Below are positions 51,173 to 60,379 of a stretch of 64,000 bases of DNA, piece after piece (the first letter of the stretch is position 1; each line of letters opens with the position of its first letter). Location of the stretch: positions 124,001-188,000 of the forward strand of contig NZ_FNNU01000003.1 in assembly GCF_900106975.1 (NCBI RefSeq), written 5' to 3'. Below the pieces are notes generated by a model. That model made no database searches, was not told the DNA's origin, and was given only the letters and a program-made list of their open reading frames with translations. The stretch comes from Pseudomonas kuykendallii (GTDB taxonomy: Bacteria; Pseudomonadota; Gammaproteobacteria; Pseudomonadales; Pseudomonadaceae). A program made the translations under genes and the position numbers.

Positions 51173-53014
51173 TCACTTTCCCCGGACCTGGAAGGAGTCG
51201 TGATCATGGCTTGGTCGACTTCTAGCGGTTCGCGGCCCCAGCTCGAATTCCGCGCCAATTCCACGCCCATCTTCTAGTCGGTAGGCCCTTCTTTTGACTC
51301 CTTTGAAATATGTTAGCAATTCGACCCATGCATCAAAGATGGCTGACCATTTATGATTGTACTTTTGGACCCACCTTTCTCGCCGCCAATCCTCGGCATT
51401 CCTGTGTTCGATAGCGGCTAGTGCAGAGTCCCCATCTCGTTCTGTTTTAGTGAAATCAATAAATGTTGCTGGTTCGAATACCACCCACCAGTGAGAATCG
51501 GCCTCCTCAAGCCGGATCCAGACACCTTCTGCATACCTAGCTGTAGTGCCAGGCACCAACCCTGTGAGATCAGTTCCATATGCTGATCTCAATTTTGCTA
51601 GTTGTTGACGTCTTTCTTCTGCCAAGTCAGCAGAAAGACCTGGGTATAGCCACGAAACAGACAAGCTATGTCCTCGTGCCTGCAGTCGCGCGCTCAGCGG
51701 AAGCTCGCTACACAGGGCGCGCATGAGAGCATCGTAAATGACGCCTTTCGCCCATGGATCTTTAGATATATTTAGAGAAACTTCGCCCGAAAGCTTTGCG
51801 CCCAAAGATGACAGCGCCCTGATTAGAGCTTCATCATCACCAAAAGCGGCAAGTACTCCAGGTTTTCCTGCGAAACCAACAACGCCTTTGGCCCTATTCT
51901 CCTTTAGTAAGGCGCGGATCTCAGTCACTGAAACTGTCGGATCGAGCGTGATTTTCCTTGCTGAAGATGGCATTGCCACTAGTGGCAGCGCTGATAAGCG
52001 TAAAATAGGTGCAGAGAGAGCAGGGTAACGCTCCAGAGCTACGCTAGCGAGGGCTACTGGTTGTTCCGAGTTGAATACGTGGTGAACCAGTGGCTGTGCT
52101 AGCTCAGTAACATCGGCGATATTACCGAGTAGCTCATCGAATGTAGTGGCACAGACCAAGTGCACGTCAACTCCAGCACTATCAGCCTCGCTAAGAAACT
52201 CGGTTACCGCCGGTAGTAATTTTGCTGGTTCTTGGCATAACCAATAGATGCCCTTGGGATAACGGAGTGGATCTGCGAGCACTGCTCTTAGCGCCTGCAT
52301 TACAGAGTCGTCACGCCCGCTGTATCCGACCACAATCAATCCGAACCGATGCAGGGACTGTGTAAGAACTAAGCGTAATCTCTCATCCTGTTCTAAAAGC
52401 TCGGAGTCAGTGTTCTTCAGCTCAGTCGATTGGTAATCACCATGAAGTTTGACAATCAAAGGCCATTCATTCTCACGTAGACAAGTTTCAGCCCGGGCGC
52501 TGTTATCGATTGCTGCAAGAGTCACGGATGCTCGACTACCTGACGGTAGCAATTGAGCAGCTATGGTTGCCGAATCCTCGATCAAGGGGTCAAAGTTGGT
52601 AGTGAAAACACAGCAGGTCTGGCTGGAACACAACAATGAGCCAAGTACCTTGTGACCAAGAGATGGACTTCCCTTGGAGACTTGCCTTTTTATATAAAGA
52701 CGTCGGTCCTCTTGGGTGGGATAAAGAGCCTCAAATGCTCTGCTGTATTCGGGCGGAGACCATTTAGGAGGGAGTATGCCTTTTCGCTCGTGATGCAGGT
52801 CTATGCGCTCCTGCCATAACGGATCGGAAGAGTCGATCTCGCGAGAGCTTATGCCTGTTTCAGAAGCATAGAGTTGCGCCCGAAACTCTTGAATCATTTG
52901 GTACCCAGTCGGTATCCCTGCCGTCGCAGATGCGCCGGCTCCGAGCAGCCATGCGTAGCTGGAGGGATTGAGAGCGAATCTGGTTGCAAAAGCCCGTCCG
53001 CTGATTTCCTTCAT
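51173..53014 (-). CDS. SIR2-APAZ NADase partner of short Argonaute (SPARSA)
   Basis: The 613-residue protein has an N-terminal SIR2 domain: LLGAGASATAGIPTG at about residues 23-37, FTTNFDPLIE (137-146, with the catalytic-type Asn), KLHGDY with His 191 and VVGYSGRDDSVMQAL at about 228-242. The C-terminal half lacks such motifs and has the size and position of an APAZ domain, which replaces the missing Argonaute N/PAZ part. When the partner finds invader DNA, SIR2 destroys NAD+ and aborts growth. ATG at 53014 has GGGAG upstream; the longer frame to 53095 is not family-like. Its stop overlaps the Argonaute start region. The SIR2 part is clear; APAZ is inferred from length and context. Confidence 0.9.
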   Translation of the reverse strand: MKEISGRAFATRFALNPSSYAWLLGAGASATAGIPTGYQMIQEFRAQLYASETGISSREIDSSDPLWQERIDLHHERKGILPPKWSPPEYSRAFEALYPTQEDRRLYIKRQVSKGSPSLGHKVLGSLLCSSQTCCVFTTNFDPLIEDSATIAAQLLPSGSRASVTLAAIDNSARAETCLRENEWPLIVKLHGDYQSTELKNTDSELLEQDERLRLVLTQSLHRFGLIVVGYSGRDDSVMQALRAVLADPLRYPKGIYWLCQEPAKLLPAVTEFLSEADSAGVDVHLVCATTFDELLGNIADVTELAQPLVHHVFNSEQPVALASVALERYPALSAPILRLSALPLVAMPSSARKITLDPTVSVTEIRALLKENRAKGVVGFAGKPGVLAAFGDDEALIRALSSLGAKLSGEVSLNISKDPWAKGVIYDALMRALCSELPLSARLQARGHSLSVSWLYPGLSADLAEERRQQLAKLRSAYGTDLTGLVPGTTARYAEGVWIRLEEADSHWWVVFEPATFIDFTKTERDGDSALAAIEHRNAEDWRRERWVQKYNHKWSAIFDAWVELLTYFKGVKRRAYRLEDGRGIGAEFELGPRTARSRPSHDHDSFQVRGK

Positions 53015-53169
53015 ACAGCACTCCCTGAACAATCCAAGCCCTTGCCTATATGCTACATGGCCACCATGTTGACTAGGTACAGTTAAAGTGGCCAAAGGCC
53101 ATGCTAAGGTGAATTCTTCGCTGCTTCACAGAGTTTCAGGTGGTTCGAAAAAAGGGGGAGATTTTTTAT

Positions 53170-53217
53170 TCGTCCGCTTCTGGCCGGTAGCTGCCCATCG
53201 TCGAGGCTGCTATTGGC
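53170..53217 (+). repeat. Degenerate intergenic repeat, partial copy 3 (left of the SIR2 gene promoter)
   Basis: CTGGCCGGTAGCTGCCCATC and GTCGAGGCTGCTATTGGC form a truncated version of the repeat at 43698 and 49543. It is in the same orientation as copy 2, 3.6 kb away, with the Argonaute-SIR2 pair between. Confidence 0.5.
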
Positions 53218-53279
53218 CGAAGGCCGTCACCCGCCACCCGCCACCCGCCACTACCCAATAGCCCTCCCACCCTGCCCCC

Positions 53280-54221
53280 TTAATGCGAAGCCACGTAAAC
53301 CGCCTCCTCCGCCGCCAGCGGGTAGGAGAAGGTGGCGCGCAGGCGTTCGACTTCCTGTTGCGGGGGCAGGCCGAAGAGGCGTTTGAATTCGCGGCCGAAG
53401 TGCGAGGGGCTTTCGTAGCCGACCTGGTAGCTGGCCTGCGCCGCCGATACGCCCTTCTGCAGCATCAGCAGGCGCGCGCGGTGCAGGCGAGTGGATTTCA
53501 GGTACTGGATCGGCGTGGTGGCGGTGACCGATTTGAAGTGCAGGTGGAAGGTCGCCGCGCTCATCGAGGCCTCGGTGGCCAGGCGCTGGATGTCCAGTGG
53601 CTCGGGATAGCGCTGGTGGATGGTCTGCAGGGCGGCGGAAATCCTGCCGAAGTGTTCGCGGTTGTCGATTGCCGCCCGCAGCGCGGCGCCCTGGGCGCCG
53701 GTGAGGACGCGGTAGTAGATCTCGCGCAACTGCGCTGGCCCCAGTACCCGCGTATCCCTCGCCGAGCCCAGGGTCTTCAGCAAACACAGCAGTGCCTCGG
53801 CCAGCGGCTGGTCGAGTGGCGAGGACATCATGCTGGCGGGCGCTTCCGCACTCGCTGGCGGCGCAGCCTCGCCCAGTTGCAGCAACAGCTCGGCGGCCAC
53901 CGCCATGTCCAGTTGCAGGTATATCGCCAGCAGCGGTTCTTCCTCGCTCGCGGCCGTCTCCATGTCGAACGGCACCGGTACGGAAACCGCCAGGTAGTGC
54001 TGGGCGTCGTAGCGGTATTCGCGACCACCGAGAAAGCCGCGCTTGCTGCCCTGGCAAACGATGACGACGCCCGGCTCGTAGAGCACCGGCGTGCGCGTGA
54101 GCGGACGGTTGCAGCGCAGGAATCGCACACCCGGCAATGCCGTGAGGTTGTAGCCCTCGTCCGGGGCGAGCGCCCGCATGAGGGCCACCATGTCGGTTCG
54201 GATGCCTGTAAGAGCGGACAT
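53280..54221 (-). CDS. AraC-family regulator (AraC_N / YqhC-like)
   Basis: The 313-residue regulator has the AraC_N ligand domain (LPGVRFLRCNRPLTRTPVLYEPGVVIVCQG, about residues 29-58; YLAVSVPVPFDMET) and a C-terminal AraC helix-turn-helix (DIQRLATEASMSAATFHLHFKSVTATTPIQYLK; SYQVGYESPSHFGREFKRLFGLPP). It is divergent from an SDR gene and likely controls it in response to an aldehyde or similar signal. Confidence 0.93.
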   Translation of the reverse strand: MSALTGIRTDMVALMRALAPDEGYNLTALPGVRFLRCNRPLTRTPVLYEPGVVIVCQGSKRGFLGGREYRYDAQHYLAVSVPVPFDMETAASEEEPLLAIYLQLDMAVAAELLLQLGEAAPPASAEAPASMMSSPLDQPLAEALLCLLKTLGSARDTRVLGPAQLREIYYRVLTGAQGAALRAAIDNREHFGRISAALQTIHQRYPEPLDIQRLATEASMSAATFHLHFKSVTATTPIQYLKSTRLHRARLLMLQKGVSAAQASYQVGYESPSHFGREFKRLFGLPPQQEVERLRATFSYPLAAEEAVYVASH

Positions 54222-54402
54222 TTCGCGGTACTCGTGGAGAAAAGGAAGCCGTTGTCAGTCTGGTGCGCGGCCAATCACCAGTCCAGCGTTCCGTAGGAAT
54301 AGGCTATCGAGGCAGAGTAACCGACCTACGCCCGGCGGCACTCGGCGAATAGGATTTCCTCCACGGGTCGCCGGCCGCGCGACCGACAGCGAGGAATCCC
54401 CC

Positions 54403-55242
54403 ATGCACGACAGCGACAGCAAACTCTTCTTCATCAGTGGCGTCAGTTCCGGTTTCGGCCGCGCCTTCGCCGAGGCCGCGCTGGCGGCGGGCCATCGGGT
54501 GGTGGGCAGCCTGCGCTCGGCCGCCGACCTCCAGGCATTCGAGCAGGACCCGTCCGGGCGCGCCTTCGGCGTGTTGCTGGACGTCACCGACGATGCCGCC
54601 ATCGACGCAGCGATCGCCGGCGTCGAACGCGACCACGGGCCCATCGACGTACTGGTGAACAACGCCGGCTACGGCCACGAGGGCATTCTCGAGGAATCGC
54701 CGCTGGCCGAACTGCGTCATCAGTTCGACGTCAACCTGTTCGGCGCGGTGGCGCTGATCAAGGCTGTGCTGCCCGGCATGCGCCAGCGCCGCAGCGGGCG
54801 GATCATCAACATCACCTCGATGGGCGGCTTCATCACCCTGCCCGGCATCGCCTACTACTGCGGCAGCAAGTTCGCCCTGGAGGGCATTTCCGAGACGCTG
54901 GCCAGCGAGGTCAGGGACTTCGGCATATTCGTCACCGCCGTGGCTCCCGGCTCGTTCCGCACCGACTGGGCCGGGCGCTCGCTGCGCCGCAGCGAACGCA
55001 GCATCGCTGACTACGACGCCCTGTTCGAGCCGATCCGCGCGGCCCGCGAGAGCAAGAGCGGCAGGCAGAACGGCGATCCGCGCAAGGCCGCCCAGGTGCT
55101 GCTGCAACTGGTCGCCATGGAGTCGCCGCCCACGCACCTGCTGCTGGGCTCGGATGCGCTGCAACTGGTGCAGGCCAAGCTGGCCGCCCTGCAGGACGAG
55201 ATCGCCCGCTACGCCGAGCTGAGCCGCTCGACCGACTTCTGA
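54403..55242 (+). CDS. Short-chain dehydrogenase/reductase
   Basis: The 279-residue SDR has FISGVSSGFGRAFAEAAL (cofactor loop, residues 9-26), VLVNNAGYGHEG, INITSMGGFITLPGI with the catalytic Ser, and YCGSKFALEG with Tyr and Lys, followed by VAPGSFRTDWAGRSLRRS. ATG at 54403 has GAGGAA upstream. It lies between two regulators and is convergent with a LysR gene four bases away. Substrate unknown. Confidence 0.94.
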   Translation: MHDSDSKLFFISGVSSGFGRAFAEAALAAGHRVVGSLRSAADLQAFEQDPSGRAFGVLLDVTDDAAIDAAIAGVERDHGPIDVLVNNAGYGHEGILEESPLAELRHQFDVNLFGAVALIKAVLPGMRQRRSGRIINITSMGGFITLPGIAYYCGSKFALEGISETLASEVRDFGIFVTAVAPGSFRTDWAGRSLRRSERSIADYDALFEPIRAARESKSGRQNGDPRKAAQVLLQLVAMESPPTHLLLGSDALQLVQAKLAALQDEIARYAELSRSTDF

Positions 55243-55246
55243 GCGC

Positions 55247-56131
55247 CTAGGCGCTCAGCTCCTGCACCAGGAAATCGAGGAAGGCGCGGGTCTTCAGCGG
55301 CACGCGCCGCGCGGTCGGGTAGACCGCGTTGATCGAGATCGGCGGCGCCTGCCAGTCGCAAATCACCGCCACCAGCCGGCCCTCGGCCAGGGCCTTCTCG
55401 ACGATGAAGGTGGGCAGCAGCGCGATGCCCATGCCGGCTTCGGCGGCCTGCGCCAGCAGGTCGCCGTTGTTGGCGTGCAGCGGCCCGGTGACGTGGACCT
55501 TCTGGGTCTCCCGGCCGTTGCTCAGCTGCAGGCTGACGCCGCTCTGCAGGTAGCCGTAGTTCAGGCACTGGTGCGCGGCCAGGTCGCGCGGCACCTGCGG
55601 CGTGCCCTGGCGCTGCAGGTAACCGGGCGATGCCACCAGCACCCGCGGCGCCGGCGCCAGGTGGCGCGCCACCATCGAGGAATCCGCCAGGCTGGCGATG
55701 CGGATGGTCACGTCGAAACCACCCTTGACCGGATCGACCTGCTGGTCGCTGAACACCAGTTGCAACTCGACCTTGGGATGCAGCTCGTGGAATTTCGGGA
55801 TCAGCGGGCCGAGGCGGCACAGGCCGAAGGACATCGGCGCGTTGACCCGCAGCACCCCGTGGATTTCCGCCAGCCCGCTGCGCGCCCGCTGTTCGGCCTC
55901 GTCCAGCGAGGCGAGCACCTCGCGGCAGGCCTCGTAGTACTCGCTGCCGGCTTCGGTGAGGTGAAGGCTGCGGGTGGTGCGCAGCAGCAGTTGCACGCCC
56001 AGCGAATCCTCCAGCCCCTGGATCTGCTTGCTGACCTTCGAGCGCGGCACGTCCAGTACCCGCGCGGCGGCGGCGAAGCCATTGGCATTCACCGTCGCAA
56101 CGAAGGTGCGCATGCAGTCGATGCGATCCAT
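55247..56131 (-). CDS. LysR-family transcriptional regulator
   Basis: The 294-residue regulator starts MDRIDCMRTFVATVNANGFAAAARVLDVPRSKVSKQIQGLEDSLG, the LysR winged helix, and has a substrate-binding domain (GVLRVNAPMSFGLCRLGPLIPKF; GFDVTIRIASLADSSMVARHL). ATG at 56131 gives the family length. It diverges from an isochorismatase-type hydrolase gene and probably regulates it. Direct repeats in the promoter are listed separately. Confidence 0.94.
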   Translation of the reverse strand: MDRIDCMRTFVATVNANGFAAAARVLDVPRSKVSKQIQGLEDSLGVQLLLRTTRSLHLTEAGSEYYEACREVLASLDEAEQRARSGLAEIHGVLRVNAPMSFGLCRLGPLIPKFHELHPKVELQLVFSDQQVDPVKGGFDVTIRIASLADSSMVARHLAPAPRVLVASPGYLQRQGTPQVPRDLAAHQCLNYGYLQSGVSLQLSNGRETQKVHVTGPLHANNGDLLAQAAEAGMGIALLPTFIVEKALAEGRLVAVICDWQAPPISINAVYPTARRVPLKTRAFLDFLVQELSA

Positions 56132-56133
56132 CA

Positions 56134-56167
56134 GTGTCCCCAATTTGGAATCAATGAGTCCCAATTC
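56134..56167. promoter_or_regulatory. Direct repeats in the LysR/hydrolase divergent promoter
   Basis: On the minus strand AATTGGGAC and AATTGGGGAC occur 18 bases apart just upstream of the LysR start. They could be half-sites for the regulator or part of the promoter; no binding is shown. Confidence 0.35.
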
Positions 56168-56280
56168 TAGGTAATTGTTCCTTTTTCTGGCCAGCTTTAA
56201 AGTTTCTCCCATGCCGCCCCACAGGCCGACACGCCAGGCAGCGGCCGCCTTGCTACCCACTACTCAAAAGGAAAAACCTC

Positions 56281-56925
56281 ATGTCCAACCGCGAACTGCT
56301 GAACCCGACCAACTCCGCCCTGATCCTCATCGACCACCAGCCGCAGATGGCCTTTGGCGTGCAGTCGATCGATCGCCAGACGCTGAAGAACAATGCCGTC
56401 GGACTGGCCAAGGCCGCCAAGCTGTTCAACGTGCCGACCATCCTCACCTCGGTGGAAACCGAAAGCTTCAGCGGCTACATCTGGCCGGAACTGCTCAGCG
56501 TGTTCCCCGGCCAGCAGCCGATCGAGCGCACCTCGATGAACTCCTGGGAAGACAAGAAGCTGGTGGAGGCGGTGAAGGCCACCGGGCGCAAGAAGCTGAT
56601 CATCGCCGCGCTCTGGACCGAGGTCTGCCTGACCTTCCCGGCGCTGGAAGCTCTCGCCGAAGGCTATGAGGTGTACATCGTCACCGACGCCTCGGGTGGC
56701 ACCACCAAGGAAGCCCACGACATGTCCGTGCTGCGCATGATCCAGGCGGGCGCGGTGCCGGTGACCTGGCAGCAGGTGCTGCTCGAATACCAGCGCGACT
56801 GGGCCCACAAGGAAACCTACGACGCCGTGATGAAGCTGGTGCTGGAGCACTCCGGTGCTTACGGGATGGGCGTCGACTACGCCTACACCATGGTGCACAA
56901 GGCGCCGCAACGCACCCTCTCCTGA
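56281..56925 (+). CDS. Isochorismatase-family cysteine hydrolase (YcaC-like)
   Basis: The 214-residue enzyme has the isochorismatase-like fold with catalytic Asp in LILIDHQPQM (residue 18), Cys in LWTEVCLTFPALEALAEGY (about residue 116) and a Lys/Arg-rich middle (ATGRKKLIIA). YcaC-type members hydrolyse amides or thioesters of unknown identity. ATG at 56281 lies close after AAAAGG. A secreted alpha/beta hydrolase gene follows 68 bases later; the two may be cotranscribed. Confidence 0.93.
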   Translation: MSNRELLNPTNSALILIDHQPQMAFGVQSIDRQTLKNNAVGLAKAAKLFNVPTILTSVETESFSGYIWPELLSVFPGQQPIERTSMNSWEDKKLVEAVKATGRKKLIIAALWTEVCLTFPALEALAEGYEVYIVTDASGGTTKEAHDMSVLRMIQAGAVPVTWQQVLLEYQRDWAHKETYDAVMKLVLEHSGAYGMGVDYAYTMVHKAPQRTLS

Positions 56926-56993
56926 CCTTTGCCCGTGCCGCCGGCAACGCTTCCGGCGGCACCACTCCCCACTCCATAAATGAGATCGAAGCC

Positions 56994-58013
56994 ATGAACC
57001 GCGTGCAAAAAGTACTGAGCGTCACCCTCCTCGCCCTGTCGGTCGGCAATGCCTTCGGCGCCGACAACGTCGTAGCCGAACATCAGACCCAGGCCTTCCT
57101 GGATGCGCTGGCGGCCGGTGGCGGCAAGCCGCTGGAACAACTCAGCCCGAAAGACGCCCGTGCGGTGCTGACCGGCGCCCAGGCCTCGGTGAAGGTCGAC
57201 CTGTCCGGCACCGAAGTCAGCGAAAGAACCATCCGCGCCGACGGCCAGGACATCCGCCTGACCATCGTCCGCCCGGCCAAGGTCAAGGGCGAGCTGCCGG
57301 TGTTCATGTACTTCCACGGCGGCGGCTGGGTGCTCGGCGACTATCCGACCCATGCCCGCCTGATCCGCGATCTGGTGGTCGGTTCCGGCGCCGTGGCGGT
57401 CTACGTCGACTACACGCCGTCGCCCGAGGCGCACTACCCGACGGCCATCAACCAGGCCTACGCCGCGACCCGCTGGGTGGCCGAGCACGACAAGGACATC
57501 GGCGTCGACGGCACTCGCCTGGCGGTGGCCGGCAACAGCGTCGGCGGCAACATGGCGGCGGTGGTCAGCCTGATGGCGAAGGAGCAGAACGCGCCCAAGC
57601 TGCGCTTCCAGCTGCTGCTGTGGCCGGTGACCGATGCGCGCTTCGACACCGGCTCGTACCAGCAATACGCCGAGGGGCATTTCCTCACCACCGGGATGAT
57701 GAAATGGTTCTGGGACAGCTACACCACCGACGCCAGGCAACGCGCCGAAATCCATGCCTCGCCGCTGCGCGCCAGCACCGAGCAACTGCGCGGCCTGCCG
57801 CCGGCGCTGGTACAGACCGCCGGGCTCGACGTACTGCGTGACGAGGGCGAGGCCTACGCCCGCAAGCTGGACGCCGCCGGCGTCGAAGTCACCGCCGTGC
57901 GCTACAACGGCATGATCCACGACTACGGCCTGCTCAATCCGCTGGCCGGCATCCCGGAAGTGAAGGCGGCCCTGCGCCAGGCGGCCAACGAGCTGAAAAC
58001 CCACCTGAACTGA
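56994..58013 (+). CDS. Secreted alpha/beta hydrolase (hormone-sensitive lipase family)
   Basis: The 339-residue protein has a signal peptide (MNRVQKVLSVTLLALSVGNAFGA) and the HSL-type oxyanion motif FHGGGWVLGDYPTH (about residues 105-118). The catalytic Ser is in VAGNSVGGNMAAV, the Asp in AGLDVLRDEGEAYA and the His in GMIHDYGLLN. It would hydrolyse esters of small acids outside the cytoplasm. A strong terminator follows, so it ends the hydrolase transcript. Confidence 0.94.
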   Translation: MNRVQKVLSVTLLALSVGNAFGADNVVAEHQTQAFLDALAAGGGKPLEQLSPKDARAVLTGAQASVKVDLSGTEVSERTIRADGQDIRLTIVRPAKVKGELPVFMYFHGGGWVLGDYPTHARLIRDLVVGSGAVAVYVDYTPSPEAHYPTAINQAYAATRWVAEHDKDIGVDGTRLAVAGNSVGGNMAAVVSLMAKEQNAPKLRFQLLLWPVTDARFDTGSYQQYAEGHFLTTGMMKWFWDSYTTDARQRAEIHASPLRASTEQLRGLPPALVQTAGLDVLRDEGEAYARKLDAAGVEVTAVRYNGMIHDYGLLNPLAGIPEVKAALRQAANELKTHLN

Positions 58014-58020
58014 CAGGCGA

Positions 58021-58067
58021 AAAAAAGACCCCGCAGGAGCGACAGGCTCCTGCGGGGTCTTTTTTTT
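58021..58067 (+). terminator. Bidirectional terminator between hydrolase and PAS-MCP gene
   Basis: A very strong stem AAAAGACCCCGCAGGAGC with GGCTCCTGCGGGGTCTTTT, flanked by A-runs on the left and eight T residues on the right, lies between convergent stops. It can serve both the hydrolase and the PAS-MCP gene. Confidence 0.92.
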
Positions 58068-58085
58068 GGGCGTGCTATTCCGGTG

Positions 58086-59441
58086 TCACCCGACCCAGCT
58101 CACCGCGCTCTTGGGTATCACCTCGGACTCGTCGAGCGTGGAGGCGAACATGCTCACCGCCTCGACCGCATCGCTGGTACCGGCGCGGATCTGCAAGATC
58201 ACAGAGTTGGCCTGGTCGGCCAGGACAACGCCGCGCTGCGCCCCTTCCTGGGTGGCGCTCATGCTGGCGACCGCTTCGCGGGTTTCCGAAAGAATCTTGC
58301 CGATCATCTCGGCGATCTCCGCCGTCGAGCGGCTGGTGCGCCCCGCCAGTTGCCGCACTTCGTCGGCAACCACCGCGAAGCCACGGCCCTGGTCGCCCGC
58401 CCGCGCGGCCTCGATGGCGGCGTTGAGCGCGAGCAGGTTGGTCTGGTCGGCGATCCCGCGGATGGTGTTGACGATTGCGGTGATCTGCTCGGAACGATCA
58501 CCCAACTGCCCGACCAGGCTCGCCGAGGAGCCGATGCTCTCGGCGATCAGGCGCATTTCACGTGCGGTTTCCTGGATCACCTGGGCGCCCTGCTCGGCGA
58601 CTTTCTCGGTTTCGGCGGAGATGTGATAGGCGCGCGACGCACCGCGCGAATCCGCCTCGAACTTCTCTACTCGCTCGGTGATGTCGCTGGCGAACTTGAC
58701 CACCTTGCACAGCTTGCCTTCGGCGTCGTAGACCGGGTTGTAGGTCGCTTCGAGCCAGACCACACGGCCGTGCTTGCCGATCCGCTTGAACTGCCCGCTG
58801 AAGAATTCGCCGGCGTTGAGGCGACGCCAGAAATCGCTGTACTCGCTGCTGTTGACCAGCGTCGGCTCGCAGAACAGGCGGTGGCTCTTGCCCTTGAGCT
58901 CCGCCATCGAGTAGCCCATGACGTTGAGGAAGTTGTCGTTGGCGACCAGAATGTTGCCGCTCAGGTCGAACTCGATGACGGCCATCGCCCGGTCCAGCGC
59001 CGCCAGCTTGCCGCGGGTCTCCGCTTCCTGGCCCACCTTCTCGGTCACGTCGAGGGCGTACTTGACCACCGAGAGCACGCGACCCTGGTCGTCCAGCACC
59101 GGGTTGTAGCTGGCCTCCAGCCAGACGTTCTGGCCGCGCCCGTTGACGCGCTGGAAGGTTCCGGAGACGAACCTGCCGGCGCGCAGTTGCGCCCAGAACT
59201 CGGCGTACTCGGGGCTGCGGACCAGCGCCGGCGCGCAGAAATCGCGGTGCGATTTGCCGGCCAGCTCGTCGGCGCGATAGCCCATCGTGCTGAGGAAGTT
59301 TTCGTTCGCCCGCAGCACCTTGCCGTTCAGGTCGAATTCGACCACGGCCATGGAGCGTTCCAGCGCGGCGATCAGTCCCTTGTAGCCCGCAACTTCGGCC
59401 GTCCTAGCCGCCAGTTCATTTTTAGCTGCCTTGTTGAACAT
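58086..59441 (-). CDS. Soluble PAS-PAS methyl-accepting chemotaxis-type protein (BdlA-like)
   Basis: The 451-residue cytoplasmic protein has two PAS domains: [28 protein letters not shown] (about 28-55) and [28 protein letters not shown] (about 150-177), each ending [11 protein letters not shown] or [15 protein letters not shown] signalling domain follows with [20 protein letters not shown] and [18 protein letters not shown] (about 345-385). There is no membrane segment. The layout matches BdlA, the biofilm-dispersion regulator of P. aeruginosa. ATG at 59441 has GAGGAAAC upstream. Function as a dispersion or energy-taxis sensor is inferred. Confidence 0.92.
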   Translation of the reverse strand: MFNKAAKNELAARTAEVAGYKGLIAALERSMAVVEFDLNGKVLRANENFLSTMGYRADELAGKSHRDFCAPALVRSPEYAEFWAQLRAGRFVSGTFQRVNGRGQNVWLEASYNPVLDDQGRVLSVVKYALDVTEKVGQEAETRGKLAALDRAMAVIEFDLSGNILVANDNFLNVMGYSMAELKGKSHRLFCEPTLVNSSEYSDFWRRLNAGEFFSGQFKRIGKHGRVVWLEATYNPVYDAEGKLCKVVKFASDITERVEKFEADSRGASRAYHISAETEKVAEQGAQVIQETAREMRLIAESIGSSASLVGQLGDRSEQITAIVNTIRGIADQTNLLALNAAIEAARAGDQGRGFAVVADEVRQLAGRTSRSTAEIAEMIGKILSETREAVASMSATQEGAQRGVVLADQANSVILQIRAGTSDAVEAVSMFASTLDESEVIPKSAVSWVG

Positions 59442-59651
59442 GACGTTTCCTCGGCGAAACGAGAGGTGTTGATACATCGTATCGGCCGATGAACAGCGGC
59501 CTTGATGCCCCGGAAGATGGATATTTCAGCGTGCCCACTGGAGTAGAGCACAGCGCCGTCAGGACGCACCTCGCCCGTGCGAACGCAGCGTGCACTACGG
59601 GGCGGAAGTGTGACCCAAGGTTTCTGAAAGGATCGTCAAGACGCGCCGGGA

Positions 59652-60206
59652 TCAGGCCCTTCCGGCGCCTTCGAGGAAGAACTGCGCGGCCAGCGCCGCC
59701 AGGCCGGAACGCGCCACCCGACCTCGGCGTTCCGCGTCCACCAGGCCGGAGAGGACCGAGGCGAACAGCTCGGCCAAGGCCGGCGCGGCGATGTCGATGC
59801 GGAACGCGCCCTCTTTCTGCCCGCGCAGGAAGAACGCGTCCAGCGCATCCGAGTAAGGCAGCCAGCGGCTGCCACCGGCATCGAGGTCGAGGGAGTCGGG
59901 GCGCCACTGGAAGACCAGGAAGGCCAGCAGCTCGCGATGCGTCAGGTGCCCCTCGATCAGCTCGCGGAGCGCCTCGCGCGGCGGCGCGCTCTCCAGGTTG
60001 GCATCGGCGATGATCTGGTTCATCACCACCGAGCTGTGGTTCAACAGCATTTCGATCAGGTTGTCGCGCGTGCCGCAGAAGCGGTTCAGCGTCGCCTTGC
60101 TGACGCCGGCAGCCACGGCGATGTCCTTGAAGGTTCCCCGCGGCAGGTCGACGAGCGCAACGGCCAGCGCCTTGAGGAGCTTTTCGTCAGCAGTGGGTAG
60201 GTCCAT
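59652..60206 (-). CDS. TetR-family regulator of the RND pump (putative)
   Basis: The 184-residue regulator has the TetR helix-turn-helix at GTFKDIAVAAGVSKATLNRFCGTRDNLIEMLL (about residues 21-52) and a helical ligand domain ending in AQFFLEGAGRA. It diverges from the RND adaptor gene across about 170 bases and so probably represses the pump. ATG at 60206 is chosen; ATGs at 60239 and 60287 are in-frame but add low-similarity sequence. Confidence 0.9.
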   Translation of the reverse strand: MDLPTADEKLLKALAVALVDLPRGTFKDIAVAAGVSKATLNRFCGTRDNLIEMLLNHSSVVMNQIIADANLESAPPREALRELIEGHLTHRELLAFLVFQWRPDSLDLDAGGSRWLPYSDALDAFFLRGQKEGAFRIDIAAPALAELFASVLSGLVDAERRGRVARSGLAALAAQFFLEGAGRA

Positions 60207-60379
60207 TCGGTGCTCTTGGTCTGGGGGCGCGTGCAACATAGTGTGCCGAAAAAGCCAATGATTCGGAAGAAAACTCAAATGGATCAATCTGGAAGCTTAT
60301 GAGTCAATGTTGACTCACCATTCTTCGCGACCGATCATGCACGTCCTGACGGATCGATGGGCGCTGCCCGGGTGTGGAG

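Noticed and set aside
49725..53014. SPARTA-type (TIR-APAZ) assignment for the Argonaute partner
   Set aside because: The effector half has SIR2 motifs (GAGAS, TTNFD, LHGD), not a TIR domain.
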